From: Stieleria maiorica
Lineage (GTDB): Bacteria > Planctomycetota > Planctomycetia > Pirellulales > Pirellulaceae
Assembly: GCF_008035925.1 (NCBI RefSeq)
Contig: NZ_CP036264.1
Coordinates: 2,538,443-2,602,442, forward strand
Direction: 5' to 3'
DNA: 64,000 bases
Shown: positions 44,036 through 54,930 of the stretch, piece by piece
Numbering within the stretch: position 1 is the first letter of the stretch
Layout of the letters: every line of letters begins with the position of its first letter
The notes under the pieces: generated by a model
The model's database searches: none
Told to the model about the DNA's origin: nothing
The model's input: the letters and a program-made list of their open reading frames with translations, nothing else
Translations under genes and position numbers: made by a program

Positions 44036-45583
44036 ATGAAGTTGGCGATTAACGAAGTACGGAAGGCCCAAATGATCGACATTTTGGATGAAGTATCAAA
44101 CTCGTGGAGTGTCGTTGTTCCGACTGTTTTGACCGCACTCGAATTGGGCGGGTTGGTCTCGGCATGGCACGCCATCAATAAGGTACGCACATCGCAGGGC
44201 GCCGTGGCATGGGCCGTCGGGCTCGTCGCGTTGCCGATTTTGGTTCTGCCGTTGTACTGGGTGTTTGGTCGAAACCGGTTTGCGGGCTACCGGGAAGCCA
44301 TTCGTGTTGTCGAACAACAGCACAAAGATTCAGTCGAAGCCGCTCGGCGGGCGTTGTACAAGGGTAAGATTGCCGCGATTTCATCGACCGAGTCTGTGTT
44401 GGGCGGCCTTGCCGATATCCTCGGCGCTCCGGTGAGCCACGGCAACCGTTTCGAGTTGCTGATTGACGGTGGTCCGTTTTTTGAACGACTTTTGCAGCAG
44501 ATCGCTTCGGCCCAGCGGTACGTTTATGCTCAATTCTACATCATCCGCGATGACGAACTTGGGAATCAGTTCGCCGACGCCTTGTGCGAGCGAGCTCGCG
44601 CCGGATGCGCCGTCCGATTGCTGTACGACGAGATCGGCTCCGTGACGCTTTCAGCTCGATACCTGCAAAAACTTCGAGACGGCGGTGTCGACGTTCATGC
44701 TTTCAATACTCGGCAAGGTTGGATCAACCGATTCCAATTGAACTTCCGCAATCATCGTAAGTCGTTAGTGGTCGATGGCCGGCGCACGATCGTCGGCGGC
44801 CTGAATGTTGGTGACGAATATCTGGGGCGTGTTGACTGGACAACGCGATGGCGTGACACCGGGCTTTTTGTCGACGGACCTGTTGCGCAGACAGTGCAAG
44901 CGGTGTTTGCGAAAGACTATTATTGGGCCACGCGTTCGGATTTGCCCGAAGCGGTTTGGGTTAATGACTCAAATCAGCGAGAGACGACCGACGTAGCGGA
45001 CGAGGCGACCACCGCTTCCCCACCCGAACACACCAGCGGGTCGGCGAGCGGCTTTGCGACCGGTCCCACCGACCAACTCGACCGTGCAACGATGATGTTC
45101 GCGGCAGCAGCCGGTTGCAGCAAACACCGGCTTTGGATCAGCACGCCGTATTTTGTACCCGATGAAACCTGCATCAACGCTTTATCGATGGCACTGGCCC
45201 GAGGCATCGATGTGCGGATCATCGTGCCAACTCAAACTGACCAATGGCTCGCCCACCTCGCCGGTTTCTATTACGAGGAACTGTTCGAGTCGATCGGAAT
45301 TCCCGTCTATCGATACAAGGATGGTTTTCTCCATCAGAAGTGTGTACTGGTGGACGATCAGCTTGTTCTGATCGGATCAACCAACCTGGACAACCGTTCG
45401 CTGTACCTCAATTTCGAGTTGATGCTGGCGGCGGATGAGCCAAAGCTGATTCGACAAGTCGCCGAGATGTTGCAGCAGGACTTCAAAGATTCGGTGCGGG
45501 CCGATCCCCGCCGAAGCCGTTTGCGACCTTGGTACGTACGAATTGGAACGGTGTTGGCGAGGTTATTCAGCCCCGTGCTGTAG
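44036..45583 (+). CDS. cls: Cardiolipin synthase, phospholipase D superfamily
   Basis: A 515-aa membrane enzyme. Two N-terminal helices (residues about 23-42 and 55-76) are followed by two PLD domains with HKD motifs His240-x-Lys242-x4-Asp247 and His433-x-Lys435-x4-Asp440. It joins two phosphatidylglycerol molecules into cardiolipin, or uses phosphatidylethanolamine as a second donor. An acidic, Ser/Thr-rich insert at residues 310-345 is unusual. The stop overlaps the convergent acnA stop by 17 bases. Confidence 0.93.
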   Translation: MKLAINEVRKAQMIDILDEVSNSWSVVVPTVLTALELGGLVSAWHAINKVRTSQGAVAWAVGLVALPILVLPLYWVFGRNRFAGYREAIRVVEQQHKDSVEAARRALYKGKIAAISSTESVLGGLADILGAPVSHGNRFELLIDGGPFFERLLQQIASAQRYVYAQFYIIRDDELGNQFADALCERARAGCAVRLLYDEIGSVTLSARYLQKLRDGGVDVHAFNTRQGWINRFQLNFRNHRKSLVVDGRRTIVGGLNVGDEYLGRVDWTTRWRDTGLFVDGPVAQTVQAVFAKDYYWATRSDLPEAVWVNDSNQRETTDVADEATTASPPEHTSGSASGFATGPTDQLDRATMMFAAAAGCSKHRLWISTPYFVPDETCINALSMALARGIDVRIIVPTQTDQWLAHLAGFYYEELFESIGIPVYRYKDGFLHQKCVLVDDQLVLIGSTNLDNRSLYLNFELMLAADEPKLIRQVAEMLQQDFKDSVRADPRRSRLRPWYVRIGTVLARLFSPVL

Positions 45584-48299
45584 GTGGCAGCAATTGCCTT
45601 AGAACCATTTCCAGGATGCCGCCGTTCACAAAGTACTCGACCTCGGCAGGTGCGTCGATTCTCACCATGGTATCGAAGGTCAATTGAGAGCCATCTGGCC
45701 GAACGACTGAAACGCTGACCGTTTGCTGCGGCTCTATCCCATTTCCGATGCCGGTGATGGTGTAGGTTTCATCGCCGCGTAAGCCCAGCGATTGTGCCGA
45801 CTGGCCAGCCTTGAATTGCAAGGGTAGGACACCCATGCAGACAAGGTTGCTGCGGTGGATGCGTTCGTAGCTCTCTGCAATGATCGCCTTGATACCCAGC
45901 AGCGCCGCACCCTTGGCCGCCCAATCGCGCGAACTGCCCGAGCCGTATTCTTTTCCTGCAATGACCACCAGCGGTGTGCTTTCCTGCAAATATCGCATCG
46001 CGGCGTCGTAGATGGGCATCTTGTCCCCGCTAGGCGTGTGAATCGTCCAGGGACCCTCAATGCCGGGAACCATCGCATTGCGGAGGCGAATGTTGCCGAA
46101 CGTCCCACGCATCATGACTTCGTGGTTGCCACGCCGCGAGCCGAAGCTATTGAATTCATTTATCGGAATACCGTGGCGGATCAGATATTCGCCCGCCGGT
46201 GAATCGGCAGCAATGGCACCGGCGGGAGAGATGTGATCGGTGGTGATGGTGTCTCCTAGCACCGCCAGCACGCGTGCCCGGTGGATATCTGTTGGTGGCT
46301 CTGGAGTGTCAGCAAAGTCGAGGAAAAAAGGTGGTTCGCGGACGTAGGTGGAGTCCTCGGTCCACTCGAACAACGTGCCGGTCGGCGCAGGCATACTCTT
46401 CCACTTGTCATCACCCTCGAAGATGCGACCGTATTCCAGATCAAATTGCTCAGAACTCACCGCCGTGGCCACCAAGGTTTCAATTTCTTTGGCGGTCGGC
46501 CAGATGTCCCTTAAATAAACGGCGTTGCCTTCTTGGTCGGTTCCCAGCGGGTCGACGCTGAGGTCACACAAGACCGTGCCGACCAGCGCATAGGCGACAC
46601 AGAGTGGTGGCGAAGCCAGGTAACTGGCTTTTACATGCCCATGAATGCGGCCTTCGTAGTTTCGGTTGCCCGACAACACGGCAGCGACCGACAGTTTCTT
46701 CGTGGTCACCACCTCGGCGATTTCTTTGGGCAGAGGACCAGAGTTGCCGATGCAAGTCGTGCAACCATACCCCACCAGGTTGAAACCCAACTTTTCGAGA
46801 TAGGGCGTCAGACCCGCTTTATCCAGGTATTGTGTGACGACGCGCGAGCCTGGTGCCAATGAAGTCTTCACCCAGGGCCGGCTTTGCAAGCCGGCTTCGA
46901 CCGCTTTACGAGCCAGCAAACCGGCGGCGATCATGACCGACGGGTTCGACGTGTTCGTGCAACTGGTGATCGCAGCGATGACAACCGAGCCATCCCGGAC
47001 CGATGCCGCGGCGCTGGGCTCCTCCAAATTCTCTTTGGATGCTTTGAGAAACCGGCCGGCCTCCGAACAGCCTTCGTCCTTGAACCGAGCGAGTTCTTGC
47101 CGACTTGCCTCGGCCGCCTTACCGTCAAGGATGGAGTGAAACGACTCGGTCACGCCCGCTAGTGAGACACGGTCCTGAGGCCGTTTTGGCCCGGCAACAC
47201 TCGGTTCAACTTGGCTCAAGTCAAGGTCGAGGACTTCGCTAAAGTTCGGCTCGACGGCGTCATCGGTCCGGAACAATCCCTGCTCTCGCGTGTATCGCTC
47301 GACCAGATCGACATTGTCGCCACGACCGGTCAGACGCAGGTATTCCAGCGTGTTCGAATCGACCGGAAACAGCGTGGCCGTTGCGCCGAACTCCGGCGAC
47401 ATGTTGGACAACGTGGCACGGTCTGCGATGCTCAATGAACTCAGTCCCGGCCCAAAAAACTCGACAAACTTACCCACCACACCGTGCGCCCGGAGGATTT
47501 GAGCGAGCGTCAGCACGAGATCGGTCGCGGTTGTTCCGGGCGGCAGTGTGCCGCGCGTCCGGACCCCGAGCACGACAGGTTTCGGCAGAAACATCGGCTG
47601 CCCCAGCATCGCCGCTTCGGCCTCGATCCCGCCGACCCCCCAACCCAATACACCGAGGCCGTTGATCATCGGTGTGTGTGAATCGGTTCCCACCAAGGTA
47701 TCGGGAAACGCCCAGCCGTCACGCTCGATCACGACGCGGCCCAGATGTTCGAGATTGACCTGATGACAGATCCCCATTCCGGGAGGCACCACGCGGAAGC
47801 CGTCAAAGGCCTGCTGTGCCCAGTTCAGCAAAGCGTAGCGTTCGCGATTGCGGCGGTACTCCCAACTCAGATTGGTGGCGTAGGCATCGGGGCTGCCGAA
47901 TCGGTCGACTTGGACGGAGTGATCAATGACCAGGTCGACCGGAACAAAGGGATTGACGCTCTGTGGGTCACCGCCGGCTCTGGCGACCGCGCTTCTCATG
48001 GCCGCGAGGTCCACCACGGCGGGAACACCGGTAAAATCCTGCATCAGGACTCGAGCCGGCATGAACGCGATCGACGCAGCGGGGCCATCGGGCCAACGAG
48101 CGAGTGCTTCCACGTCAGCCGGCGACACATCCCTGCCCCCCGCACGCCGAGCGATATTCTCCAGCAGGATCTTGACGGTGTGGGGAAGTCGCGTCACATC
48201 TGCGCCGGTCTTGTCGGCCAGCATTGTCAGGCTCACGTAACGTGCAGTTGTCGTGGCGGTTGTCAAAGTTGCCGCAATACCGAATGGATCATTCGTCAT
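45567..48299 (-). CDS. acnA: Aconitate hydratase A
   Basis: A 910-aa aconitase. The [4Fe-4S] ligands are in AITSCTNTSNPS and GYGCTTCIGNSGP, and the C-terminal swivel domain carries GSGSSRDWAAKG. It isomerises citrate to isocitrate in the TCA cycle. The start at 48299 (MTNDPFGIAATL) has GGGAG upstream; the frame is open for another 56 codons without conservation. The gene is convergent with cls. Its cluster is a classical target of NO and superoxide, which fits the repair protein elsewhere in the window. Confidence 0.97.
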   Translation of the reverse strand: MTNDPFGIAATLTTATTTARYVSLTMLADKTGADVTRLPHTVKILLENIARRAGGRDVSPADVEALARWPDGPAASIAFMPARVLMQDFTGVPAVVDLAAMRSAVARAGGDPQSVNPFVPVDLVIDHSVQVDRFGSPDAYATNLSWEYRRNRERYALLNWAQQAFDGFRVVPPGMGICHQVNLEHLGRVVIERDGWAFPDTLVGTDSHTPMINGLGVLGWGVGGIEAEAAMLGQPMFLPKPVVLGVRTRGTLPPGTTATDLVLTLAQILRAHGVVGKFVEFFGPGLSSLSIADRATLSNMSPEFGATATLFPVDSNTLEYLRLTGRGDNVDLVERYTREQGLFRTDDAVEPNFSEVLDLDLSQVEPSVAGPKRPQDRVSLAGVTESFHSILDGKAAEASRQELARFKDEGCSEAGRFLKASKENLEEPSAAASVRDGSVVIAAITSCTNTSNPSVMIAAGLLARKAVEAGLQSRPWVKTSLAPGSRVVTQYLDKAGLTPYLEKLGFNLVGYGCTTCIGNSGPLPKEIAEVVTTKKLSVAAVLSGNRNYEGRIHGHVKASYLASPPLCVAYALVGTVLCDLSVDPLGTDQEGNAVYLRDIWPTAKEIETLVATAVSSEQFDLEYGRIFEGDDKWKSMPAPTGTLFEWTEDSTYVREPPFFLDFADTPEPPTDIHRARVLAVLGDTITTDHISPAGAIAADSPAGEYLIRHGIPINEFNSFGSRRGNHEVMMRGTFGNIRLRNAMVPGIEGPWTIHTPSGDKMPIYDAAMRYLQESTPLVVIAGKEYGSGSSRDWAAKGAALLGIKAIIAESYERIHRSNLVCMGVLPLQFKAGQSAQSLGLRGDETYTITGIGNGIEPQQTVSVSVVRPDGSQLTFDTMVRIDAPAEVEYFVNGGILEMVLRQLLPPTARG

Positions 48300-48431
48300 C
48301 TGGATGCTCCCTCTTTCCGCCACTGGTGAAACAATCGAGTGCATAGCGTGGCACGTGCTACGTCGTCCATTGTGAGCGATGTGCAGCGCAATGGACAGTG
48401 TCTGGCAGGAAAAGAGGAGGCGGAGTCGTGA

Positions 48432-48660
48432 AGGAAGTGCCAGTTGCCCGTCAATACCGAGGGCCACGTGATCGTGACGCGCTACGGAGCGGTCGAGGCT
48501 GCGTTGATCAAGAAGCTGACGCAGTTCAAATCCCCTACATGATCCTCATGTCGGATGTCGCAGAAGCTTTGCGACTTCACGATCTGGACTTGAAAGTCGT
48601 CGTGGGTGGATTGGATGATCCAGAGACGTATCGCCTGTTGCGTACCGAATCGGCAGCACG
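48432..48660 (+). pseudogene. TrkA-N/potassium-channel domain fragment
   Basis: Two frames reconstruct the start of a TrkA-N NAD-binding domain: LPVNTEGHVIVTRYGAVEAAL in the first, then YMILMSDVAEALRLHDLDLK and VVVGGLDDPETYRLLRTE in the second. A frameshift of one base around 48525-48535 separates them. After RTESAARV the similarity ends. The missing channel pore and the rest of the domain, plus the frameshift, make this a remnant. Such domains are common in bacterial potassium channels. Confidence 0.6.
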
Positions 48661-48827
48661 TGTGAAGGTCATAGCGCAAGGGTGCGCTTACAACCACATG
48701 AACCAGTTCCGCAGCGACGGCACCACAAGCTGAATGAGGGAAAACGCCGAGTTGACGGGGATCCGGTATGCTGGCTTCGAGTCCAGCCACTGAGCAAGTC
48801 AGGAAATTCCCCGATCAGGACCGAGCT

Positions 48828-50153
48828 ATGGAAAAGATAACCGGCTTCACCCGCCTGCATGCACTGCTCGTCGACGACGACGAACTGGCGCAGGTGTGCC
48901 GCGACTTACCCGAATCTGCGTGCCGCTCGCAGCCGCACAACTACGGCGTACACATCGTGTCGCTGAGTCTCACGAAAGTCGGCGAAGGCCTGGCCGACCC
49001 CAAGCTCGTGCTCTCCTGGTTGCTTGACGCGGTCGGCACACCGACCTGGGCGCTCGGTCTGTTGGTGCCGGTGCGCGAATCACTGGCGATGCTGCCGCAA
49101 CTGGCGATCTCGGCGCGTCTTCGGCGGCTCTCCATCCGCAAGCCGGTCTACGTGGTCGGCTGTGTCGTCCAGGGCGCAGCGATCATCAGCTTCGGCCTGA
49201 TGGGCTGGTTCGCACAAATGTTCTCCGGCACCGTGGTTGGCATCGTGGCGGTCGCACTGATCGCGATCTTCGCTCTCGGCCGCAGCCTGTGCTCGATCAG
49301 CCACAAGGACTTGCTCGGAAAAACCGTGGACAAGGGCCGGCGTGGCTCGGTCAGCGGCACGACGGGGACCATCGCTGCCTTGGCGACGCTGCTGTTGGCG
49401 CTCGGCTATTCAATAGGCTGGATCCCACTCACGGTGCCGGTCGTCGCCGGCATGGTCGTGCTCGGCGGCGGCTGTTGGCTACTGGCTGCGTTTGTCTTCG
49501 GATTAGTTCGGGAAGAACCCGGCGCGACCGAAGGCAGCATTGACGGTCTGGCCGCAGTCATCGAGCAGCTCGGCCTGCTGCGTCGCGACGCACAGCTGCG
49601 CCGTCTCATCGTGACGCGTACATTATTGCTGTCAACGGCATTGGCGCCGCCGTTTTATATCGCACTCAGCGGCGATCGTGCAGCCAGTGGTCTCGGCACG
49701 CTGGGGCCTTTCATGATCGCGTCAGCGGCGGCGAGTCTGTGCAGCGCCTACGTCTGGGGCCGCTTCTCCGACCGGTCAAGTCGTCTCGTGTTGATGCTCG
49801 CGGCGACGCTCGCCGCGCTGGCCAACGCGGTTGCTGCCGTCGTCGCCCTGGCGATGCCAACCGTACTGCAAGAGGCGTCATTTTTGCCGGCGCTGCTGTT
49901 CGTACTCATGATCGCCCATCAAGGCGTACGGCTCGGGCGTTCCGTGCACGTGGTCGACATGGCGGACCGCGACAACCGCGCAACATACACCGCACTCAGC
50001 AATTCGATGGTCGGTCTGATTCTGCTCGCCGGAGGCGTTTTCGGAGTCATCGCGCAGTGGCTCGGCATCGGCGCCGTGCTGGCGATCTTTACTTCGATGG
50101 CAGCCCTGGCGATCTTCGCGGCGGCCGGGTTGGACGACGTCCAGGCCACTTAG
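48828..50153 (+). CDS. MFS transporter, GC-rich and probably foreign
   Basis: A 441-aa membrane protein of the major facilitator superfamily with about eleven or twelve helices. An N-terminal soluble stretch (residues 1-45, HALLVDDDELAQVCRDLPESA) precedes the first helix, and GRFSDRSSRLVLML is a typical MFS loop between helices. Third positions are very GC-rich compared with all neighbours, a sign of transfer, perhaps from a proteobacterium. It follows the TrkA-N fragment. The start at 48828 is preferred over 48768. The transported compound is unknown. Confidence 0.8.
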   Translation: MEKITGFTRLHALLVDDDELAQVCRDLPESACRSQPHNYGVHIVSLSLTKVGEGLADPKLVLSWLLDAVGTPTWALGLLVPVRESLAMLPQLAISARLRRLSIRKPVYVVGCVVQGAAIISFGLMGWFAQMFSGTVVGIVAVALIAIFALGRSLCSISHKDLLGKTVDKGRRGSVSGTTGTIAALATLLLALGYSIGWIPLTVPVVAGMVVLGGGCWLLAAFVFGLVREEPGATEGSIDGLAAVIEQLGLLRRDAQLRRLIVTRTLLLSTALAPPFYIALSGDRAASGLGTLGPFMIASAAASLCSAYVWGRFSDRSSRLVLMLAATLAALANAVAAVVALAMPTVLQEASFLPALLFVLMIAHQGVRLGRSVHVVDMADRDNRATYTALSNSMVGLILLAGGVFGVIAQWLGIGAVLAIFTSMAALAIFAAAGLDDVQAT

Positions 50154-50295
50154 CGATCTGTTCGATGAGCTTTGCGTTGCCCTTTGCGACCTAGGGAATC
50201 ATGTCAGCGAGGAGCTCACCGTAGCGAGAAGCGAAGTCATCAAGAATGACCAGGCGCTCAAACCACTAGCCGGGTGGATAGCTCATCCGTTGATC

Positions 50296-52728
50296 CTAGG
50301 CCGCCGATAGGCGAATCGTTCTCAATCGCAGCGCATTGCCGATGACCGACACGCTGCTGAAGCTCATCGCGGCGGCTGCGATCATCGGGTTGAGCAGCAG
50401 GCCAAAAATAGGATAAAGAACTCCCGCGGCTATCGGCACGCCAAGCGCGTTGTAGATGAAGGCAAAGAACAGGTTTTGTCGTATGTTTCGCATCGTGTGT
50501 CGGCTCAGAGTCACCGCCTTGACGATTCCTCGCAGGTCGCCCTTGACCAAAGTCACGCCCGACGACTCAATGGCAATGTCCGTGCCGGTTCCCATGGCGA
50601 CGCCCACATCGGCAGCGGCAAGCGCCGGTGCGTCATTGATGCCGTCCCCGGCCATCGCTACCTTGCGACCGCCGGCCTTCAGCGCCTTGATTCGCTCGTG
50701 CTTGTCCTCCGGGCTGACCCCCGCCTCAAACTCGTCGATGCCGAGCTGCTCAGCGACCGTTCTGGCTGTATGCTCGTTGTCGCCGGTGAGCATGATGATC
50801 CGCAGGCCAAGACCGTGCAGGGCTTTGACCGCTTCGGGTGTCGAATCCTTGAGGGGATCGGAGACGGCGATCAGTCCGACAAACACGCCATCGACCGCCA
50901 CGAACATGACCGTTCGACCCTGCTGTTGCAGTCCGACGGCCCGCTCATTGAGTGCCGACACATTGTTCACGCCGTTGTCTTCCAGGAGCGGGCGATTGCC
51001 GATCAAGACCTTTGTCCCGTCAATCGATCCGCGAACGCCGCCTCCGGTGATGGAATCGAAATCATGGGGAGCAGGGAGTGCCAGATTTCGGGCCTGCGCA
51101 CCCTCGACGATGGCACGAGCCAGCGGATGTTCGCTTTGCTGCTCCAGGCTCCCCGCCATGCGGAGCAGTTCATCTTCGGTATCGGAGTCCACTGCGATGC
51201 ACTCGGTCAGTTTTGGTCGTCCCTGGGTGAGCGTTCCGGTCTTGTCGACGACGATCGTATCGATCTTTTCCAGCGTTTCCAGGACTTCCGCGTCTTTGAT
51301 CAGCACCCCTTCTTGTGCTCCACGGCCGACTCCGACCATGATCGAAATCGGCGTGGCCAGCCCCAAGGTGCAGGGACAGGCGATGATCAGCACCGCGACA
51401 GCGTTGACCAAAGCCCAAGCGAGTGCAGGTTCTTTCGGTCGCAACACGGCCCAGACGATGAAGGTGACAATCGCAATCACGATCACCGCGGGAACGAAAT
51501 ACCCCGAAACGGTGTCGGCGATCTTCTGAATCGGCGCACGACTCCGCTGTGCATCAGCGACCATGCCCACGATCTGCGAGAGCACCGTATCCTCGCCGAC
51601 CTTTTCAGCCTCCATCAGGAACGATCCGGTTTGATTGACGGTACCGCCGATGATTTCATCGCCCACTTGCTTCTGCACCGGCAAGGACTCACCGGTGATC
51701 ATCGACTCGTCGACGCTGCTGTTCCCGTCAGTCACCCTCCCATCCACTGGAATTTTTTCACCAGGGCGGACTCGTAGAACATCGCCGCTTCGAACTTCAT
51801 CCAAAACGACTTCCACTTCATCCCCGTCTCGGACCACCCGTGCAGTCGGAGGAGCCAAGGACAGCAATTCCCGGATCGCGCTGCCCGTGCGTCGTCTGGC
51901 CCGCAACTCCAAGACTTGACCGAGCAGCACCAGTGTGACGATGACCGCCGCAGCCTCGAAGTAAACCTCGGCGTAGCCGTCGACTTGCAATTCATCCGGG
52001 AGCAAGCCTGGAAGCAGCACGGCGATCAGGCTGTAGAGATAAGCCGCTGCGACGCCGGTCGCGATCAACGTGAACATGTTTAGATTCCATGTCACGATGG
52101 ACCGAAAACCCCTCACAAAGAATGGCCATCCCGCCCACAACACGACCGGCGTGCTGAGGATCAGTTGCAGCCAGACATCAACCGATCGCCCCACCCAGAC
52201 GTCGATCGGTACGCTAACCATCGGCAGCATGGCCAACAGAAATACCGGTACGCTCAGGGCGACGCCCACCCAGAATCGCTGCGTCATGCTGCGAAGTTCC
52301 GAGTCGTCCTCTTCGTCGGCTTCGAGGTACTTTGCCTCCAAGTCCATGCCGCACTTGGGGCAGCTTCCCGGCGTCTCTTGCTCGATCTCCGGATGCATTG
52401 GGCAGGTGTAGATTGTTTTCCGACCGCCAATGGTTGGCTTTGCCAGTTCCAGGGCCATGCCGCACTTTGGGCAATTGTCCGGCACTTCGCTCGCGACGCC
52501 CTCGCACATCGGACAGATGTATTTACCGGCGACGGCCTTCTGAGTGTTTTGCGCCGCTTCACAATGCGTATGGTCGTGCTGGTGGTGCTGCGTCTTGACC
52601 GGCAAGCCTTCATCGAGAAACTTCACTCGACAATGCTCGCTGCAAAAGAAGAAAGTCTGCCCGTCGCGCTCGGCGCTACGCGCGGTCGCTTCATCGACGG
52701 TCATCTTGCAAATCGGGTCAATTGCCAT
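50296..52728 (-). CDS. Copper/silver-translocating P1B-type ATPase with YHS and heavy-metal-binding domains
   Basis: An 810-aa ATPase. Residues 1-45 are a YHS domain ([18 protein letters not shown]), and residues 68-95 and 106-133 are two heavy-metal-binding repeats (YICPMC...CPKCGM and YTCPMHPEI...CPKCGM). Eight helices follow, with CPC at 451-453 in the sixth, phosphorylation site DKTGTLT at 495-501, TGES at 345-348 and [10 protein letters not shown] in the hinge. It exports Cu(I) or Ag(I). The start at 52728 is fixed by the YHS opening (MAIDPICKM). A long antisense frame (50476-51777) is a shadow. No CopZ or CueR gene is nearby. Confidence 0.93.
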   Translation of the reverse strand: MAIDPICKMTVDEATARSAERDGQTFFFCSEHCRVKFLDEGLPVKTQHHQHDHTHCEAAQNTQKAVAGKYICPMCEGVASEVPDNCPKCGMALELAKPTIGGRKTIYTCPMHPEIEQETPGSCPKCGMDLEAKYLEADEEDDSELRSMTQRFWVGVALSVPVFLLAMLPMVSVPIDVWVGRSVDVWLQLILSTPVVLWAGWPFFVRGFRSIVTWNLNMFTLIATGVAAAYLYSLIAVLLPGLLPDELQVDGYAEVYFEAAAVIVTLVLLGQVLELRARRRTGSAIRELLSLAPPTARVVRDGDEVEVVLDEVRSGDVLRVRPGEKIPVDGRVTDGNSSVDESMITGESLPVQKQVGDEIIGGTVNQTGSFLMEAEKVGEDTVLSQIVGMVADAQRSRAPIQKIADTVSGYFVPAVIVIAIVTFIVWAVLRPKEPALAWALVNAVAVLIIACPCTLGLATPISIMVGVGRGAQEGVLIKDAEVLETLEKIDTIVVDKTGTLTQGRPKLTECIAVDSDTEDELLRMAGSLEQQSEHPLARAIVEGAQARNLALPAPHDFDSITGGGVRGSIDGTKVLIGNRPLLEDNGVNNVSALNERAVGLQQQGRTVMFVAVDGVFVGLIAVSDPLKDSTPEAVKALHGLGLRIIMLTGDNEHTARTVAEQLGIDEFEAGVSPEDKHERIKALKAGGRKVAMAGDGINDAPALAAADVGVAMGTGTDIAIESSGVTLVKGDLRGIVKAVTLSRHTMRNIRQNLFFAFIYNALGVPIAAGVLYPIFGLLLNPMIAAAAMSFSSVSVIGNALRLRTIRLSAA

Positions 52729-52960
52729 AATACGCGTTTCCTCCGCCAGGTAACTAATAGTGCGACGCGACAACAGAAGCTGACAGAGGTCAATCACCTC
52801 CAATCCGAACACAAGAGCTCGCGACTTGTGTTCCGTCTAAGGCAGGTGTGCACATTTCGTTCCGCATAAACGTTCTGTAGTGGAAACTCAGCGCTAACAC
52901 GACGTGTGATTCTAAAACCAGCCGAGCATGTGCACGCTAAGTCAACTGCACCTGAACGAG

Positions 52961-53938
52961 TTAGCCTCGAGATTTCGCCCGATCTCCGAACGCTTTTGAT
53001 TCGTCAACCGGTGGGCAGATCAGCACCGGCATAGAGGCACCGCGTATCACCTTGTCGGCGACACTTCCGAGCAACAGCCGCTTGAGGCCCCCTTGGCCAC
53101 GGGGCGTCAGGGCGATGGCGCCAACGCTAAGACTTGACGCAGTGTCGAGGATCGCTGTCGCCGTTTGTTCATGTGCAATCAAGCGAGTCCGTACATTCAA
53201 CGATTGCGCCCGCAGCCGCCCCGCAAGCTGATCGAGATAGTCCTGCGCTTCGGCTTCGAGCTGGCGTCTTAAGTCGTGCAGTTGTTGATGCCACGATGTT
53301 CCTAACCCCATTTTCACCCGCCCGCTGATCGGATCATGGTCAGAGAGCGTCGTCGGGACGACACGCAGCAGCGTGAATTCGCTATTGTCAGCGTTCCCAA
53401 GGGTCAGCGCGGGTTCCAGTGCTTGCTCGGCGAGTGCCGACCCATCCAGCGGGATCAGCACGTGCCGGACGGACGGCGGCTGGGCAATGTCGGGAGCATT
53501 TTCTTGCGGACGTATGACTAAGATCGGTATCGACGTTTGTCGGACGAGTGAGTCGGCGACGCTGCCGAACCAAAATCGCGATAGCGGACCGCGCCCTTGT
53601 GTTGTCATGATCAACAAATCGGCACCGCTTGTGGAGGCGTGCCGGGCAATCATGTCGACGACCGGCCCTTTGAGCTGCACAGCCGTCGCGTGCAAGCCCG
53701 TGGTTTCCGCAATACTCGCGACGACCGCATCGAGATTGTTGCCCGCGTGTTCCATCAATTCCCGATCCAGATTTGCAAACAAATCACCTTGTTTATAAAG
53801 ATCGATGTCTGCGATCGGTACATACACGCGAACGACATGAAGTGTCGCCCCGTCTCGCCGCGCGATGCCAACCGCTAGCGGCAACGCATGCTTGGCGAAC
53901 GACGATCCATCCAACAGAACTTGGACTAGCCGAAACAT
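52961..53938 (-). CDS. Tandem universal stress protein
   Basis: A 325-aa protein with two Usp domains. Each has its own nucleotide loop: TTQGRGPLSRFWFGSVAD in the first and TPRGQGGLKRLLLGSVAD in the second. AGGAGAA stands eight bases before the ATG. It differs from the UspE-type proteins of the window and has no clear operon partner; the region downstream of the stop leads to the P-type ATPase gene on the same strand after 230 bases. The expected role is survival in energy limitation or low oxygen. Confidence 0.9.
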   Translation of the reverse strand: MFRLVQVLLDGSSFAKHALPLAVGIARRDGATLHVVRVYVPIADIDLYKQGDLFANLDRELMEHAGNNLDAVVASIAETTGLHATAVQLKGPVVDMIARHASTSGADLLIMTTQGRGPLSRFWFGSVADSLVRQTSIPILVIRPQENAPDIAQPPSVRHVLIPLDGSALAEQALEPALTLGNADNSEFTLLRVVPTTLSDHDPISGRVKMGLGTSWHQQLHDLRRQLEAEAQDYLDQLAGRLRAQSLNVRTRLIAHEQTATAILDTASSLSVGAIALTPRGQGGLKRLLLGSVADKVIRGASMPVLICPPVDESKAFGDRAKSRG

Positions 53939-54169
53939 GGTGATTCTCCTGACCTCACTTGTTCAGTTCAAAGCACAACCGCACTCCAACGCAATCTCGA
54001 CTTTTGCCCTTGCTAGGATTGCACGGGTACCCGCTTCGTCTTGGACCCCATAGCCTAAGAAGATCGCCCGCAGGCCATCGGCAAGTTGTCCGTGCAATTC
54101 TCCTCCATCTGCCCGCAACTGATTGTCTCGGCAACAATATCGACGTCCAGCTTTTGACGGGCAGGCTAT

Positions 54170-54544
54170 CTATTTGGACAAATGGTTTTCGATCCACTCT
54201 TTCAGCGCGACTGCTTGATTGTGCTCGTCGTCCTTCGCGCCATAGATCAACAATATCGTTCGCTTGCCGGCAGACTCAAGCATCTCTAACACTTGGACTC
54301 TGACTTCGTCCAGCTCTTTGAAGTATCGCGTGCGAAACTCATCCCACCGTTCGGGATCATGGTCGAACCATTTGCGAAGTTCGGTACTCGGCGACACCTC
54401 CTTCATCCAGACATCAACATCAAGATCCTCTTTCTTGACACCGCGCGGCCACAACCGATCCACCAAAACCCGGTAGTGGCCATTGTCGCGAGGAATGGTC
54501 TCGTAGGCCCGGATGAGTTTGACTTTCAATTTTTGTTTCGACAT
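54170..54544 (-). CDS. DUF488 family protein
   Basis: A 124-aa stand-alone DUF488 protein: VKLIRAYETIPRDNGHYRV, DRLWPRGVKKEDLDVD, KWFDHDPERWDEFRTRYFKEL and TILLIYGAKDDEHNQA. It is very like the C-terminal half of the Rieske fusion at 523-1305, so the fusion and this gene are paralogues. The start at 54544 is chosen for conservation. DUF488 proteins have no established activity; structural relatives suggest nucleic-acid or iron binding. It lies beside the cupin/149-aa/SdhB group. Confidence 0.88.
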   Translation of the reverse strand: MSKQKLKVKLIRAYETIPRDNGHYRVLVDRLWPRGVKKEDLDVDVWMKEVSPSTELRKWFDHDPERWDEFRTRYFKELDEVRVQVLEMLESAGKRTILLIYGAKDDEHNQAVALKEWIENHLSK

Positions 54545-54930
54545 CGGTTTCGACCTTCGCGGAACGAAGAGTTCGGGCGTCGCCGTTCCCGCGGCCTCGG
54601 GTGCCCGAAGAGCCCGCAAACGGTGTACCGGAAAAAAAGTTGATCATGATGCCTGCATCCCGTTTGCCGGTCACATTGCGACCGCAAACTGGAACTGGAA
54701 TCCAACGTTCTGGCAACCGTTAATTGCCGCCGATGCTCAAGCGTCACCTTTTGTTTCCTGAGCGTCAACCAGCGTTGTCTTAATCGGTTGGATTTGCCTG
54801 CATGAGGGCGACAGTCTTGCCGACTTTCGTTACCGCAGGCATCCAGCGGTTCCTGCCTCCGAAGACGGCACGCATTTTGCGTGCAATCATATGAATATTC
54901 CGAACCCAATCGTGATGAAAGGCAATTCTC
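54545..54930. other. Intergenic region between DUF488 and cupin
   Basis: About 385 bases with no supported gene. It must contain the divergent promoters of both genes; no clear palindrome is visible. Confidence 0.4.

Noticed and set aside
50476..51777. 433-codon plus-strand ORF opposite the P-type ATPase
   Set aside because: The ATPase on the other strand has all catalytic motifs; the antisense frame has low-complexity, His/Arg-rich composition typical of shadows.
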